From the NCBI GenBank assembly GCA_902729315.2, contig LR746268.1, forward strand, positions 2,721,501 through 2,785,500: a stretch of 64,000 nt of DNA, given 5' to 3'. Shown one piece after another: positions 11,691 through 22,146 of the stretch; position 1 is the first letter of the stretch; the number at the start of each line of letters is the position of its first letter. Position numbers and translations under genes: made by a program. The notes beneath the pieces were generated by a model. That model searched no databases. It was not told the DNA's origin and saw only the letters and a list, made by a program, of their open reading frames with translations. The DNA is from Spirodela intermedia. Lineage: Eukaryota; Streptophyta; Magnoliopsida; Alismatales; Araceae.

Positions 11691-11978
11691 AAAGCAGGAA
11701 AACAGAGTTCCGGCGTCGCGACGGCGACGCGTCGGCGATGCACCGGAATCCTGAGCGTTCGGGAGGGTCGTCGTGCAGTGTCCACGGCCTCGAAGGCTCT
11801 CCTTGGACAAAGACGACGTGGGCAATCTCTAGATAAAGCAGGAAAACAGAGTTCCCGTGTCGCGACGGCGACGCGTCGGCGATGCACCGGAATCCTGAGC
11901 GTTCGGGAGGGTCGTCGTGCAGTGTCCACGGCCTCGAAGGCTCTCCTTGGACAAAGACGACGTGAGCAATCTCTAGAT
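11691..11978 (-). repeat. 144-bp tandem repeat inside the LTR (two units)
   Basis: Successive aaagcaggaaaacagag anchors are at 11691 and 11835, exactly 144 bp apart. The unit is GC-rich and keeps a 48-codon period in both directions, but frames lack a consistent ATG. Young LTRs have two units (A, F, 59821, and 1-1909) or three (16841-18750); older LTRs have one. Confidence 0.85.
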
Positions 11979-12450
11979 CTTCTCGTGAAGTCTAGAGACC
12001 AATGAAGTGGGTCGTCGAATCGTCTCCGGCGGCTGTCACCCGGCGGAGCGGAAAAACGGCGACTTTGCGGCTCTTCGGCGGCTGTCACCTGACGGAGAGG
12101 AGCTGGATGGAGGTGAGGCGCATGTTAGGGAGCTTCATCCTCAGGTCCGCGCAGCAAGAGGAGGCTCTTCATCGCATCTGGTACGCTCTCAGGAGGTGGC
12201 GACTGGTCTCCCGGCGGATCGTCCTCTTCCCGACGACGGCTTGTTCGTCGATCAATCGGAGATGATTTACTCGATGGATTGCGGTCCTTTTATCGCGAAT
12301 CGTTCAGAAATTTTAGTAGCAATGCTCCGCGAATCGCGTTGACGAGATTTTCGCCGATGATCCAGCGATTCCGGTTGCTTAATCCTTCACCGGCGATCTG
12401 CAGGAAAGTCGCGATAATCAGTTAAAAATATATGAATTTTGACTCTGGGA

Positions 12451-12461
12451 GGATTCGAACC
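12451..12461 (-). promoter_or_regulatory. Pol III B-box-like motif in LTR
   Basis: The sense sequence GGTTCGAATCC matches the tRNA internal promoter B box, with a T-run about 25 bases further on. No convincing A box or tRNA fold is visible. The motif recurs at the same place in the younger LTRs. Confidence 0.4.
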
Positions 12462-12539
12462 CGCGGCGGTCGCCCGCCCCTGAACAAGGTGTGACGCGGG
12501 TTTAGTCCCACATCGGTTGTGCGCGGATTATTCGGGCGA

Positions 12540-12547
12540 ATATATAG
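12540..12547 (-). promoter_or_regulatory. LTR TATA box (element A)
   Basis: Sense sequence ACTATATATTCGCC. The same box is at 17260-17268 (solo LTR), 52429-52437 (F 3' LTR) and 56206-56214 (H). A transcription start about 30 bp downstream would fall near CCGATGTGGGACT, which is conserved in all copies. The F 5' LTR has lost this box. Confidence 0.7.
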
Positions 12548-12620
12548 TAAAGTTAGTTTTGTAGGCAAAATCCTCTCGCGTGTACGACCACTCCTTGCCC
12601 CACAGCCGGCTGACCACCGG

Positions 12621-12649
12621 TGACGTGGAAGGGGAGTGGCGCACACGTG
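12621..12649 (-). promoter_or_regulatory. Paired bZIP/G-box-like sites upstream of the LTR TATA box
   Basis: A palindromic CACGTG (12644-12649) and a CCACGTCA site (12621-12628) lie about 75-100 bp upstream of the TATA box in sense orientation. Plant bZIP factors bind ACGT-core elements of this sort. Young LTR copies keep both; old copies have often lost the CpG. Regulation is inferred from the motifs only. Confidence 0.45.
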
Positions 12650-12890
12650 CCCCCTATCGATCCAAGCAAGGTGCTCGAGCCCCTGCTCGCGGCTAATCCC
12701 CGACTGCGCTTCCGACCCGCTTGCGGGCCCGGCTGGCCGGCGGGTCTCCCTATTTTGCAATATTTTTATTTTTATTTCTTGTTCTTCGTTTATCTCAAAA
12801 CTAAGACTGTAAAAATCGTATAAAATCACATAATTACCCAAAAATTCACGTTAATCAACTGAAAACCACTTTTCATGCTTTAACACAAAT

Positions 12891-12966
12891 ATAAGTCTAT
12901 TTATCATGAGTTAAGGCTAAAACTATATTATTTACTAATTATTAACTCATGATAATGAAGACTTAT
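12891..12966. other. Terminal hairpin of the LTR
   Basis: Perfect 14-bp arms TTATCATGAGTTAA (12901-12914) and TTAACTCATGATAA (12942-12955) are flanked by a second pair, ATAAGTCT (12891-12898) and AGACTTAT (12959-12966). This makes a nearly continuous stem at the start of the LTR. It is present in nearly every LTR copy in the window. Confidence 0.75.
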
Positions 12967-12968
12967 CA

Positions 12969-14290
12969 ATCCTCCTAATGACCACTTTTAGATCATACTT
13001 TGAGCACTAGAACCATTTAGTTAATAGCTTCTTGTTTACTTCATTTACTTTGTTTTGCTTTGTTGTTTTTATTATCTTATTTTCCTAAAAGGCTACTTAA
13101 TAGCTCTAAGATCTAATAATTATTTTGAGGCTGTAAAGCTCACGTTAGCATGTGAAGGACTTCAAGATAGGGCTTCTTAATCAAGACATTATCGAAGAGG
13201 ATCAAATACACATTTGATTCAAAACCTACAACTCAACATTTGACTAAGATGAGAGCAAACCTAATAAGGGGTTCACTAAATCCTTCTTTTTTTATCTTTT
13301 CATCTTGTCTAATATTAGATATTATTATAAATTGAGCAGATTTTTCAAGATACAATGCTGATCAAGTCAACCTCTTTGAGGCATAAAGAGGGCAAAGTCA
13401 ACAACAAGGGAGTTTAATTATCCATTGTTTATCCTCTGACTCTTTTTATTTTTTCTTGTATGAGGGACCATACATGCTTAAGTAGGGGGGAGGATTGTTT
13501 ATTGAATTTTTTAAAAAACATTTACGATCATTTCATTAATAATGATGTCTTGCTTTGAAAAGAAATCTTTTAAGAACCCCACCTTAGATCATTTGTTCAC
13601 ATTAGGACAAGGAAGTTAGATTTAGGAGTTAGACTCTTTGAGTGGATCATGCTCACACTTGAATGGGATGTATATCAAACAATGGTTTAGACAAACCAAG
13701 AAAAAACTTGAATAGTTAGTTACATAGGTGGTAGGGAACATAGTGGAGGGAGAAAGAATTGAAAAATCAGAAGGTAGAAGTACTATCATCTCGTGTGGAG
13801 ACTTAGCCCTTTAAAGACATTATTCTCCTTCATTTAGCCAAGATCTTGCCTAGATGTCCTAGAGTTCATAAGTCACTAAGTTTCATCTCATTGAGGTACT
13901 AAGTAAGGAGATCACCAAGTTCTGTCCATAGAACTATTTGTTCTTCTTTTTCTTGTTTTATTTTCATCTATTCATCCATCCACACTATGAGCCTTAATCT
14001 CCTTCAGTCAACTATTATCCTCACATCCATCTTGACACTTTATGTAATTCACTATCTTTTCTTGTTTTCTTCATATCTTCCCATGACATGTATTTGTTTG
14101 CATCATCTCCATAATTAGGGTTTCTCATGTTCTTCTCGTCTATTGATCCAAATGTATTGTATATTCCATGCTTTTGTTTTTAAGCTGTTTGAAAAAAAAG
14201 AGAAAAAAGAGAAAAAAGAGAAAAAAGAGAAAAAAAAATTAAAAATTAATATATATATATAAAGAGAGTAAAAAATAAAATCAAGGAGGC
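12969..14290 (+). other. 3' region of old element G (right part)
   Basis: This continues G after the insertion of A (ATCCT repeated at 12969-12973). There are no usable ORFs. A polypurine-like motif (TTAAGTAGGGGGGAGG, about 13477-13493) occupies the place of the internal tract of A. An A/GA-rich microsatellite with repeated GAAAAAA units and a TA run (about 14190-14270) resembles the A-rich AAAGAGAG stretch of F near 51398-51420. The end of G is not resolved. Confidence 0.55.
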
Positions 14291-15450
14291 AATGTTATTT
14301 GGGACCTTTTTGTCCTATTTTCTTCCTCTTCTCTACTTAGTAGATATGGAGATGCATGCACTCCTCATTTCACAGCTAGTACTTAATATCTACATTGGGT
14401 ATCTAATATGAGTTCATCCATTATGAGCATCATTTTTACTTTTATCTTTATTCATCTCTACCAAGTTATGTCAACCCACCATTATTCAATTCATCATCAC
14501 ATAGCTCTAGACCTAATTCACTACCCATATCTTTTATCCATGGCCTTCAACCACCATCAATACTGTCTTTCACTTTCTCTTCATTGTCATACATCTTTTC
14601 ACATTCTTCTGAATTTTATGCCCATGAGTAGGAGGAGGTGCTCTTCTTGTAATAGGCCAAGAGGTGAGCATGAACTTAGTGTGAACTATTAAGTATCTAG
14701 GTAGCCACCAAAAAGAAAGAGAGTGCATGATTCTCTCATTGAGAGCCTATGTTACAACACGTATTTGAAGGGTTAAGGTGATAGTATGATACCTAGAGGA
14801 AAGTAAGTTCACATCAACCTTGATTAGTCACTCCTTTATCCTCTATGTACTCAATCAAGTGGATAGTGTCTAGATTAAAGGGTGTGCATGATGCTTTAAA
14901 CGCTTCACTTCCATACTATATTAACGTAGGTGAATGAATGATCTAAGATTGGACATAAAGAGACTAGCAATAATCTAAGTGGGTATGATGATATGCTAAA
15001 ACTACTCTTTAATTACCTTAAAGTGAATATATTTTAAGATCAAATGTTTTATTTTAGTATGTTATTATTTATAAAATAGCTAAATAATAACTTTATAATG
15101 ATTCTAAGAATTTTTCCTAATTTAAAAATATTCTCAGATTGTTTATGACTTTGTTTTGAATTTATTTTGATATATTTAAGTCATGAAGATATTTAAGTGT
15201 TTAGGGAAATAGATATATTTTATTTCACACATTCTAGGGGCTTTTCTGTAATTTTCTGTAGTGAACGACATGTGTCAGCTACTAGAGTTTTATTTGACAT
15301 GCCATCATATGTAATGTGGCGGCACCATGATTACTTAATTCATGAATATTTTATTTAAGCTGCAATTATGTGGAATGCAAGAACTTGAGGTATCACACAT
15401 GGAAGGTGAGAAGATGTTGACCTCTAGTCAAGATTGTGCCTCTTATTTCT
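14291..15450. other. Unassigned AT-rich DNA
   Basis: No coding frame, tRNA or known repeat end is recognised. The 14408-14692 frame is low-complexity (H/S/I-rich) and unconvincing. Position and AT-rich composition would fit the 3' region and LTR of element G, but no TG...CA boundary could be fixed. Confidence 0.35.
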
Positions 15451-15885
15451 GTGGTTAAGGACATCTTGTCACTAAAAGTGACAGTTAAGAACATCTCATC
15501 ACTAAAAGTGGTAATTAATAACGTCTTGTCACCAAAAGCAGTGGTTAAGCACATCTTCTCACCAAAAGAGATGATTATGTCTTTCCACCAAAAGTAGTGG
15601 TTAAGCATGTCTTGTCACAAAAAGTGGCCGTTAAGCATGTCTCCCACCAAAAGTGGCAGCTAAGCATGTTCTCCCACGAAAAGTAGTAGTTAAGCACAAT
15701 CTCCCACCAAAAGTGGCAATTAAGTATGTCTCATCACCGAAAAGTGATAGTTAAGCACGTTCTCCCACCAAAAATAGTAGTTAAGCACATTCTCCCACCA
15801 AAACTAGTGGTTAAACACATCTCATCACCAAAAAGTGGTGGTTAAATACATCTTGTCACCATAAGCAGTAGTTAAAGACATCTCT
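15451..15885. repeat. Degenerate minisatellite, about 15 units of 28-33 bp
   Basis: Successive units follow the pattern gtggttaagcacatcttctc then accaaaag, with many substitutions and small length changes. About 15 units can be counted from 15451 to 15885. Each unit contains a CACCAAAAGTGG-like core. Flanks are non-coding and the array does not belong to the main LTR family. Confidence 0.8.
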
Positions 15886-16840
15886 TTTCAATTGTCACCT
15901 TTCAGTAGTTCTTTTGAGGCGTGATCTTCAAGACATCCTCTTTACATCCCCACATTCGGATCAAATCAGCTTCAAGAAGATGTAAAAATGAAGGAGAGGA
16001 GCTAAAGGTATTTTGAGAAAGGGCTAAGGGTATTTTGAGAAATTTTACTACTTATATGTATCCCTTTCACCCTCTTTCTTTCTCATCTTTTTGGAAGGAG
16101 CTCCAACAATGGTTGGCCGAAGTGAAATAATTTCTATTCTAAAGATTCATTCTTCTTCCCCTTTTGTATATTCTTGAGTGATCAAGAGAAGCCTTAAGGG
16201 AAAAGTTGAGTGTTGGAGATTGAGTTGTAAGAAGTAAAGTGCTGGAGATCAACCTGTTGGAGTAAACTATCTGACCTTGGTGATAGATAAAGGCCTAGGT
16301 TGAGCAATCTTCTACTCATATTGAGTTGAGCAACCCCTAGGTCAACCCTAATCTAGGGTTTTCTTCATCACATCTCATTTCACTCATATTTCTCATCTCC
16401 TACTCATCTCTCATCTCTCTTTCTCCTGTCCATTTTCTAACCTATTTCTTCTCATTACTTAGGATTTCTTAAGATTATTAATTTTTCTCTTTGTGGTTCA
16501 ACCCCTATCTTACCCTCTCTACTTATTAGATTGATTAGTAGTGGAAATATATATAGTTTTAGATAACCTCACTTAGGACCTATGACATCCCAAGTCTTGA
16601 GTTATCACCACATAATTAAATTTGAGGAAAAATTAGGCTGTTAAGGAGGAGATACAAATATTAACATTATCCCCAACCACGACATAGGGAAGCATAGTAG
16701 GATCTAGAGTAGAAGTAGGAAAACAAATTAACAACTTGGAAGCCAAAGGTGATAACTCTACAAGGGCGCCAAGAAGAAAAAAGGATAAAAGAAACCCAAA
16801 AGGATACAATAGTAGAGAGGGAAAAAAAGAAATTGAAGGG
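15886..16840. other. Unassigned DNA left of solo LTR
   Basis: Non-coding as far as can be seen. A TATA-like acttatatgtatccc near 16048 followed by pyrimidine-rich sequence could be the promoter part of a degraded LTR of another family. No paired ends or primer site were found. The last five bases, AAGGG, are the target duplication of the next LTR. Confidence 0.35.
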
Positions 16841-18750
16841 TGATAAGTCTTCATTATCATGAGTTAATAATTAGTAAATAATATAGTTTTAGCCTTAACT
16901 CATGATAAATAGACTTATATTTGTGTTAAAGCATGAAAAGTGGTTTTCAGTTGATTAACGTGAATTTTTGGGTAATTATGTGATTTTATACGATTTTTAC
17001 AGTCTTAGTTTTGAGATAAATGAAGAACAAGAAATAAAAATAAAAATATTGCAAAATGGAGGGATCCGCCGGCCAGCCGGGCCCGCAAGCGGGTCGGAAG
17101 CGCAGTCGGGGAGTAGCCGCGAGCAGGGGCTCGAGCGGCTTGCTTAGATCGATAGGGGCACGTGTGCGCCACTCCCCTTCCACGTCACCGGTGTCAGCCG
17201 GCTGTGGGGCAAGGAGTGGTCGTACACGCGAGAGGACTTTGCCTAGAAAGCTAACTTTACTATATATTCGCCGGAATAATCCGCGCACAACCGATGTGGG
17301 ACTAAATCCACCTTGTTCAGCGGCGGGCGACCGCCGCGGATTCGAATCCTCCCAGAGTCAAAATTCATATATTTTTAACTGATTATCGCGACTTTCCTGC
17401 AGATCGCCGGTGAAGGATTAAGCAACCGGAATCGCTGGATCATCGGCAAAAATCTCGTCAACGCGATTCGTGGAGCATTGCTACTAAAATTTCTGAACGA
17501 TTCGCGATAAAAGGATCGCAATCCATCGAGTAAATCATCTCCAATTGATCGGCGAACAAGCCGTCGTCGGGAAGAGGACGATCCGCCGGGAGACCAGTCG
17601 CCACTTCCTGAGAGCGTACCAGATGCGATGAAGAGCCTCCTCTTGCTGTGCGGACCTGAGGATGAAGCTCCCTAACACGCGCCTCACCTCCATCCAGCCC
17701 CTCTCCATCGGGTGACAGCCGTCGGAGAGCCGCAAAGTCGCCGTTTTTCCGCTCCGCCGGGTGACAGCCGCCGGAGACGATTCGACGACCCACTTCATTG
17801 GTCTCTAGACTTCGCGAGAAGATCTAGAGATTGCCCACGTCGTCTTTGTCCAAGGAGAGCCTTCGAGGCCGTGGACACTGCACGACGACCCTCCCGAATG
17901 CTCAGGATTCCGGTGCATCGCCGACGCGTCGCCGTCGCGATGCCGGAACTCTGTTTTCCTGCTTTATCTAGAGATTGCCCACATCGTCTTTGTCCAAGGA
18001 GAGCCTTCGAGGCCGTGGACACTGCACGATGACCCTCCCAAACGCTCAGGATTCCGGTGCATCGCCGACGCGTCGCTGTCGCGACGCCGGAACTCTGTTT
18101 TCCTGCTTTATCTAGAGATTGCCCACGTCGTCTTTGTCCAAGGAGAGCCTTCGAGGCCGTGGACACTGCACGACGACCCTCCCGAACGCTCAGGATTCCG
18201 GTGCATCGCCGACGCATCGCCGTCGTGACGCCGGAACTCTGTTTTCCTGCTTTCAATTTAATTTACGCATCATTTAGTGATACTTTGTTGATTTTTATTT
18301 ACCAAACTATACTTCGTTCAATTACGATTCTTCCGGCTTTTACAGATCTTAATTTGATTAATTGAGTCGTCTGTAATCGCCTACGTAAGAATCGCCGGGC
18401 GGAACTCTGTTTCCGCCTGATTCGCGTTCGCCGGGAGCTGACGTCATCCTGACGTCCGCACCCTTATTTCCTCCTTTTTTTTTGTGAATTTTAAATATAT
18501 TTCCTTTTTATTTCCTAGTATAAAATTCGTAAGAAAATCGTACCCATTGAGAAAAATTCTGAATAATTACCAGATATTATATTACATCCCTGTGATCGAC
18601 CTGGAAAATTACCACTATTTTTGGGATTTTTATTGAATTATAATTGATATATTTATTTTGTAATACTTCTAAATATCCGAAAATTCGTATTTTCTAGTTT
18701 TATAAATTTTAAATTTGCGTGATTTAATATACAACGACTGAGTCACGTCA
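16841..18750 (+). repeat. Solo LTR, young type, three 144-bp units
   Basis: Full 1910-bp LTR, TGATAAG...GTCACGTCA, flanked by an exact AAGGG duplication (16836-16840 and 18751-18755). No internal region is attached, so it is a product of LTR-LTR recombination. It is the only copy here with three 144-bp units (about 17826-18257). The TATA box is at 17260-17268 and a TGACGTCA palindrome lies near 18439. CpG sites are largely kept, which suggests recent insertion. Confidence 0.95.
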
Positions 18751-19807
18751 AAGGGCAACACAATAGTTATATCAAGTAGGTCAAAGACAAATGAGGTATT
18801 GGAGAGAGAAGATTCGGATAACATGATATTTTCATACTAGAGGTGAACTACTAGGGGTAGGAGAAGGTTGTATGACTAAATGATAGGAAGATTTAGTTCA
18901 CATTGGATACAAATATTTAGTTTTTTGATTTAAAATTGTAGATGAATAGGTAATATCTTCACCTATAATAGAATTAGAAAGTTAATTAACTAATTTAATA
19001 TATAAATATTAGTTATAATAGATCCCATAATAGAAAATGAAAGAATAGAATAGATCAAAATAGAGATATGAATGGATAAAATGTAATACACTATGCAAAC
19101 ATATTTGAACATTTTAGAAAGAAATAGTGGAGAAAATTTTACCCAAGACCATGAACAATTCACCTCCTTAAATTTGAAAATCAATAGAATAGATGACAAA
19201 TTTATGATTGTGTATACCTCATATGAAGTAGAAGAAAAGAGAGCTTTGGGAGATCCTTATGGAATACTCCTAAAGTTTCGAGTTACCATGGGTGGTAGGA
19301 GGGGACAGGAACATAATAAGGAACCTTTCAGAGAAAGTGGGAGGGGCCACCCCAAGTATACTATTAATTAATAAATTCAATTAATTTAATGAATTCATAC
19401 AAAATACAAACTTATGGAATCAAAACATGAGGGGAACATAATGCTTGGTGTAATGGAGCCAAGAGGTGCAGCAAAATATACCAAAGATTGTACAGATGCC
19501 TAGTAAATGTCATTTCCTATCATCATACCCATTAGTAGTAATTTACCTCTCATTGCTCTTAAGTCGTTCTTATTAAGATCATTAATTTTAAATTTATAAA
19601 TTGATTTTTGTAGGAATAGTTTCTTCATAAATTAGTAGAAAACCAAGTCAAACATAAGGAAAATTTTGAATTAGTTAATGTATATTAATTAATATTTATA
19701 TTTTGATATGTTTACTCTTTAAAATTCAATAGCAATGAACACATAAATTATGAAGAGGAAAAAATTCATAATTAGGTTAATACATGATGGTTGGCAAAGA
19801 TGATTCT
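18751..19807. other. Unassigned AT-rich DNA
   Basis: No recognised gene or repeat. The frame at 19093-19371 (92 codons) has no known motif and no relative elsewhere in the window; I do not call it a gene. The DNA is continuous with the sequence left of 16841, because the intervening LTR has an exact target duplication. Confidence 0.4.
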
Positions 19808-21522
19808 TGATAAGTCTTCATTATCATGAATTAATAATTAATAAATAATATATTTTTATCTTTAACTCATGATGAATAGACATATTTATATTAAATTATA
19901 AAAAAAAGTTTTTAGTTGATTAATGTGAATTTTTGGCTAATTATGTGATTTTATATGAATTTATATGAATTTTTTTTTTGAGATAAATGAAAAAAAAGAA
20001 AAAAAAAAGGGGAGACCCACTAGCCAACTAGGCCCACAAGTAGGTCGGAAGCGTAGTCGTGGGGAGCTGCGAGTAGGGGCTCAAGCAACTATGAACTGAT
20101 GGGAGCACATGTGCGCCACTCCTTTTCCTTGTCACTAGTGGCCAAGTGACTGTGGGACAAATAGTGGTCATACACATAGGAGAAAGGGACTCATTACTTA
20201 AAAATGTGATATTACTATATATTCACCCAAAACTTTAAGGTATGACCAATGTGAAACTAAACCTACATCATAGCTTTCTCAAAATAGTTATATTTATTTT
20301 AATACCTAAAATATTCCTTAGAGATATACCATGATGATGTCACTTTATAAGGGTATTAAAGTACTTATTTCAAATTCTATCCTATAGGCAGATGACTGGT
20401 GTAAGTTTGAATCTTATTAAAACTAAAAAGTTGTATTTTTATATAATTAAATCATGACTTTCCTATAGATTGTTGGTGAAGGATTAAGTCACCAAAATCA
20501 CTTGATCATTGACGAAAATCTAGCTGATGCAATTCACAGAGTATTATTACTAAAATTACTAAATGATTCGTAGTAAAAGGATCATAAATTCATCGAGTAA
20601 AAGATCTCCAATTAATCGACGAACAAGCTGTCGTCGAGAAGATGATGATCTACTAAGAGATGAGTCATCACTTTTTGAGAGCATACCAAATACGATGAAG
20701 AGTCTCCTCTTATTATGTGGACTTGAGGATGAAACTCTTTAACACACGCCCCACCTCTATTCACCTCCTCTCTTTCGAGTGACAATCGTCGAAGAACTAC
20801 AAAGTCACCATTTTTCTACTCCACTAGGTTGCAGCCACTAGAGATAATCTGATGACTTATTTCATTGCTCTCTGGACTTTGTAAGAAGATCTAAAGATTG
20901 CCCATATTATCCTTATCTAAAGAGAACCTTTGAGGCCATAGACATTACATAACAATCTTCTCAAACGCTTAGAATTCTAATGCATCACGACGTATTACCG
21001 CATAACGTCAAAACTTTATTTTTCTACTTTCAACTTAATTTTTACTTTATTTAGTGATAATTTGTGTGATTTAAATTTACTAACCTATTTTTCATTAAAA
21101 TATGATTCTTTCAATTTTTACAAATCATAATTTGATCAATTAAATCATTTGTAATCACTTGTGTAAGAATCACCAAGTGGAACTATGTTTTCTACCTAAT
21201 TCATGTTTGTCAAGTGGTGAGGTCATCTTGACATCTGCACCGTTATTTTTCTTTTTCGTGAATTTTAAATATATTTTAATTGTATTTCTTATCTAAAGTT
21301 CATAAACAATCGTATTCTTTGAGAAAAATTCTGAAAAATTTCTCGATATTATATTATATCCCTATTATTGAACTTAAATTTTTTCATTATTTTTAGAACT
21401 TTTTTTGAATTATAATTGATATATTTGTTCAGAAATACTTCTAAATATCCAAAAAATTATATTTTCTAATTTTATAAATTTAAAATTTATGTGATTTACT
21501 ATACAACAACTAAGTCACATCA
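19808..21522 (+). repeat. Old solo LTR
   Basis: TGATAAGTCTTC...AAGTCACATCA, 1715 bp, heavily decayed with most CpG sites lost. It has one 144-bp unit. It carries the roughly 110-bp segment (about 20284-20400, ataccatgatgatgtcac) typical of the older LTR type. Flanking five-mers (ATTCT and GTTAA) do not match, so either the duplication has decayed or the copy is rearranged. No primer site or polypurine tract is adjacent. Confidence 0.85.
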
Positions 21523-22146
21523 GTTAACTACTTCCTTTAATGACATTGACTATTTAAAATCGATGAGGTAAAGGGGAATAGAACTTCACGAAATTTAGAT
21601 TGTATTAACTAGGATATAATAGATTTGATTACATAGAAGTCTAGAAACAAAAAGAAAATGATTTCTCCCTCTTGTTTTGACAGATGTGGGGAGAGAACAG
21701 TGGCCTCATGTAGGGGCATCTTTGATTGATCCCCTTCTTGCTGCGCTAAGGGAGAAGACCCATGATCGTTGCTGATGCTATCACCACTAGGAGGGGAAGG
21801 GATGAGCTGGCCCACCTATGGTGTGCTGCAGGTGATGCCAAGGGAGAGAGGAGGAGCAGGCCATCCCCATGGTGAGAGAGGGATGCACCAAGGGAGAAGG
21901 AGTAGGTCGTCCCATTGGAAGAGAGGAATGTGCAAAGGAATGAAGGAAAGAATGAGAAAACTGATCGTGAATGAGGGTCCCAGCTAGTGACCAGCCCTCT
22001 TTTGAACTTGTATGCCCTATTGTAGGCGTCCCCCTTATGCCCCTCTTAATCTGCAGAAATAACAAGTCAATTTTACAATTTTACCTTTTTATGTTCACTA
22101 ATTATTTAATAGTCCATATTGAAACTAAGACTATATGTATGCTCAT
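21523..22146. other. Unassigned DNA between two LTRs
   Basis: A G/GA-rich patch around 21750-21960 gives overlapping frames on both strands without recognisable domains. Nothing here supports a gene. It may be part of the older LTR that hosts the next solo LTR. Confidence 0.35.

Larger units (their letters stand above)
2360..12968 (-). mobile_element. Element A: complete Athila-type Ty3/gypsy LTR retrotransposon
   Basis: A full element of 10,609 bp on the minus strand. In sense order it has a 5' LTR (12968-11197), a tRNA-Asp primer site, a leader, gag-pol (10966-5657), a 1.6-kb non-coding 3' region, a polypurine tract, and a 3' LTR (4042-2360). The LTRs begin TG and end CA. The target-site duplication ATCCT is exact (2355-2359 and 12969-12973), so the structure is the product of a single integration into element G. 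There is no env-like frame between pol and the 3' LTR. Apart from one TGA in gag the coding region is open, so this is the best preserved autonomous copy here and the likely helper type for F and C. Confidence 0.95.
11197..12968 (-). repeat. 5' LTR of element A
   Basis: 1772 bp, TG...CA, sense on the minus strand. In sense order it holds a terminal hairpin (12966-12891), bZIP-like sites (12649-12621), a TATA box (12547-12540), a Pol III B-box-like motif (12461-12451), a GC-rich region, two 144-bp tandem units ending near 11691, then a TGACGTCA palindrome and AT-rich U5. Compared with the 3' LTR it differs by several substitutions, a roughly 92-bp indel and a roughly 14-bp indel near the promoter. 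Confidence 0.93.

Noticed and set aside
12440-12520. tRNA gene in the LTR
   Set aside because: A good B box, but the T-arm stem is imperfect and no acceptor, D or anticodon arm can be built.
12422-12841. Frames across the LTR promoter region (139 codons, with relatives at 3634 and 61137)
   Set aside because: They cross the TATA box and B-box region and differ between LTR copies by frame-changing indels; shadows of LTR sequence.
14408-14692. 94-codon frame
   Set aside because: Low-complexity H/S/I-rich translation of AT-rich DNA, with no supporting feature.
15451-15885. CRISPR-like array
   Set aside because: Units are adjacent and degenerate without distinct spacers; plant nuclear context.
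16766-16790. gggcgccaag, resembling a primer-binding site on the minus strand
   Set aside because: Only the first seven bases fit, and no LTR end lies five bases before it.
19093-19371. 92-codon plus-strand frame
   Set aside because: No motif, no homologue in the window, and AT-rich surroundings; expected by chance.
21609-22065. Overlapping frames on both strands in a GA-rich patch
   Set aside because: Composition-driven; the translations have no domains.
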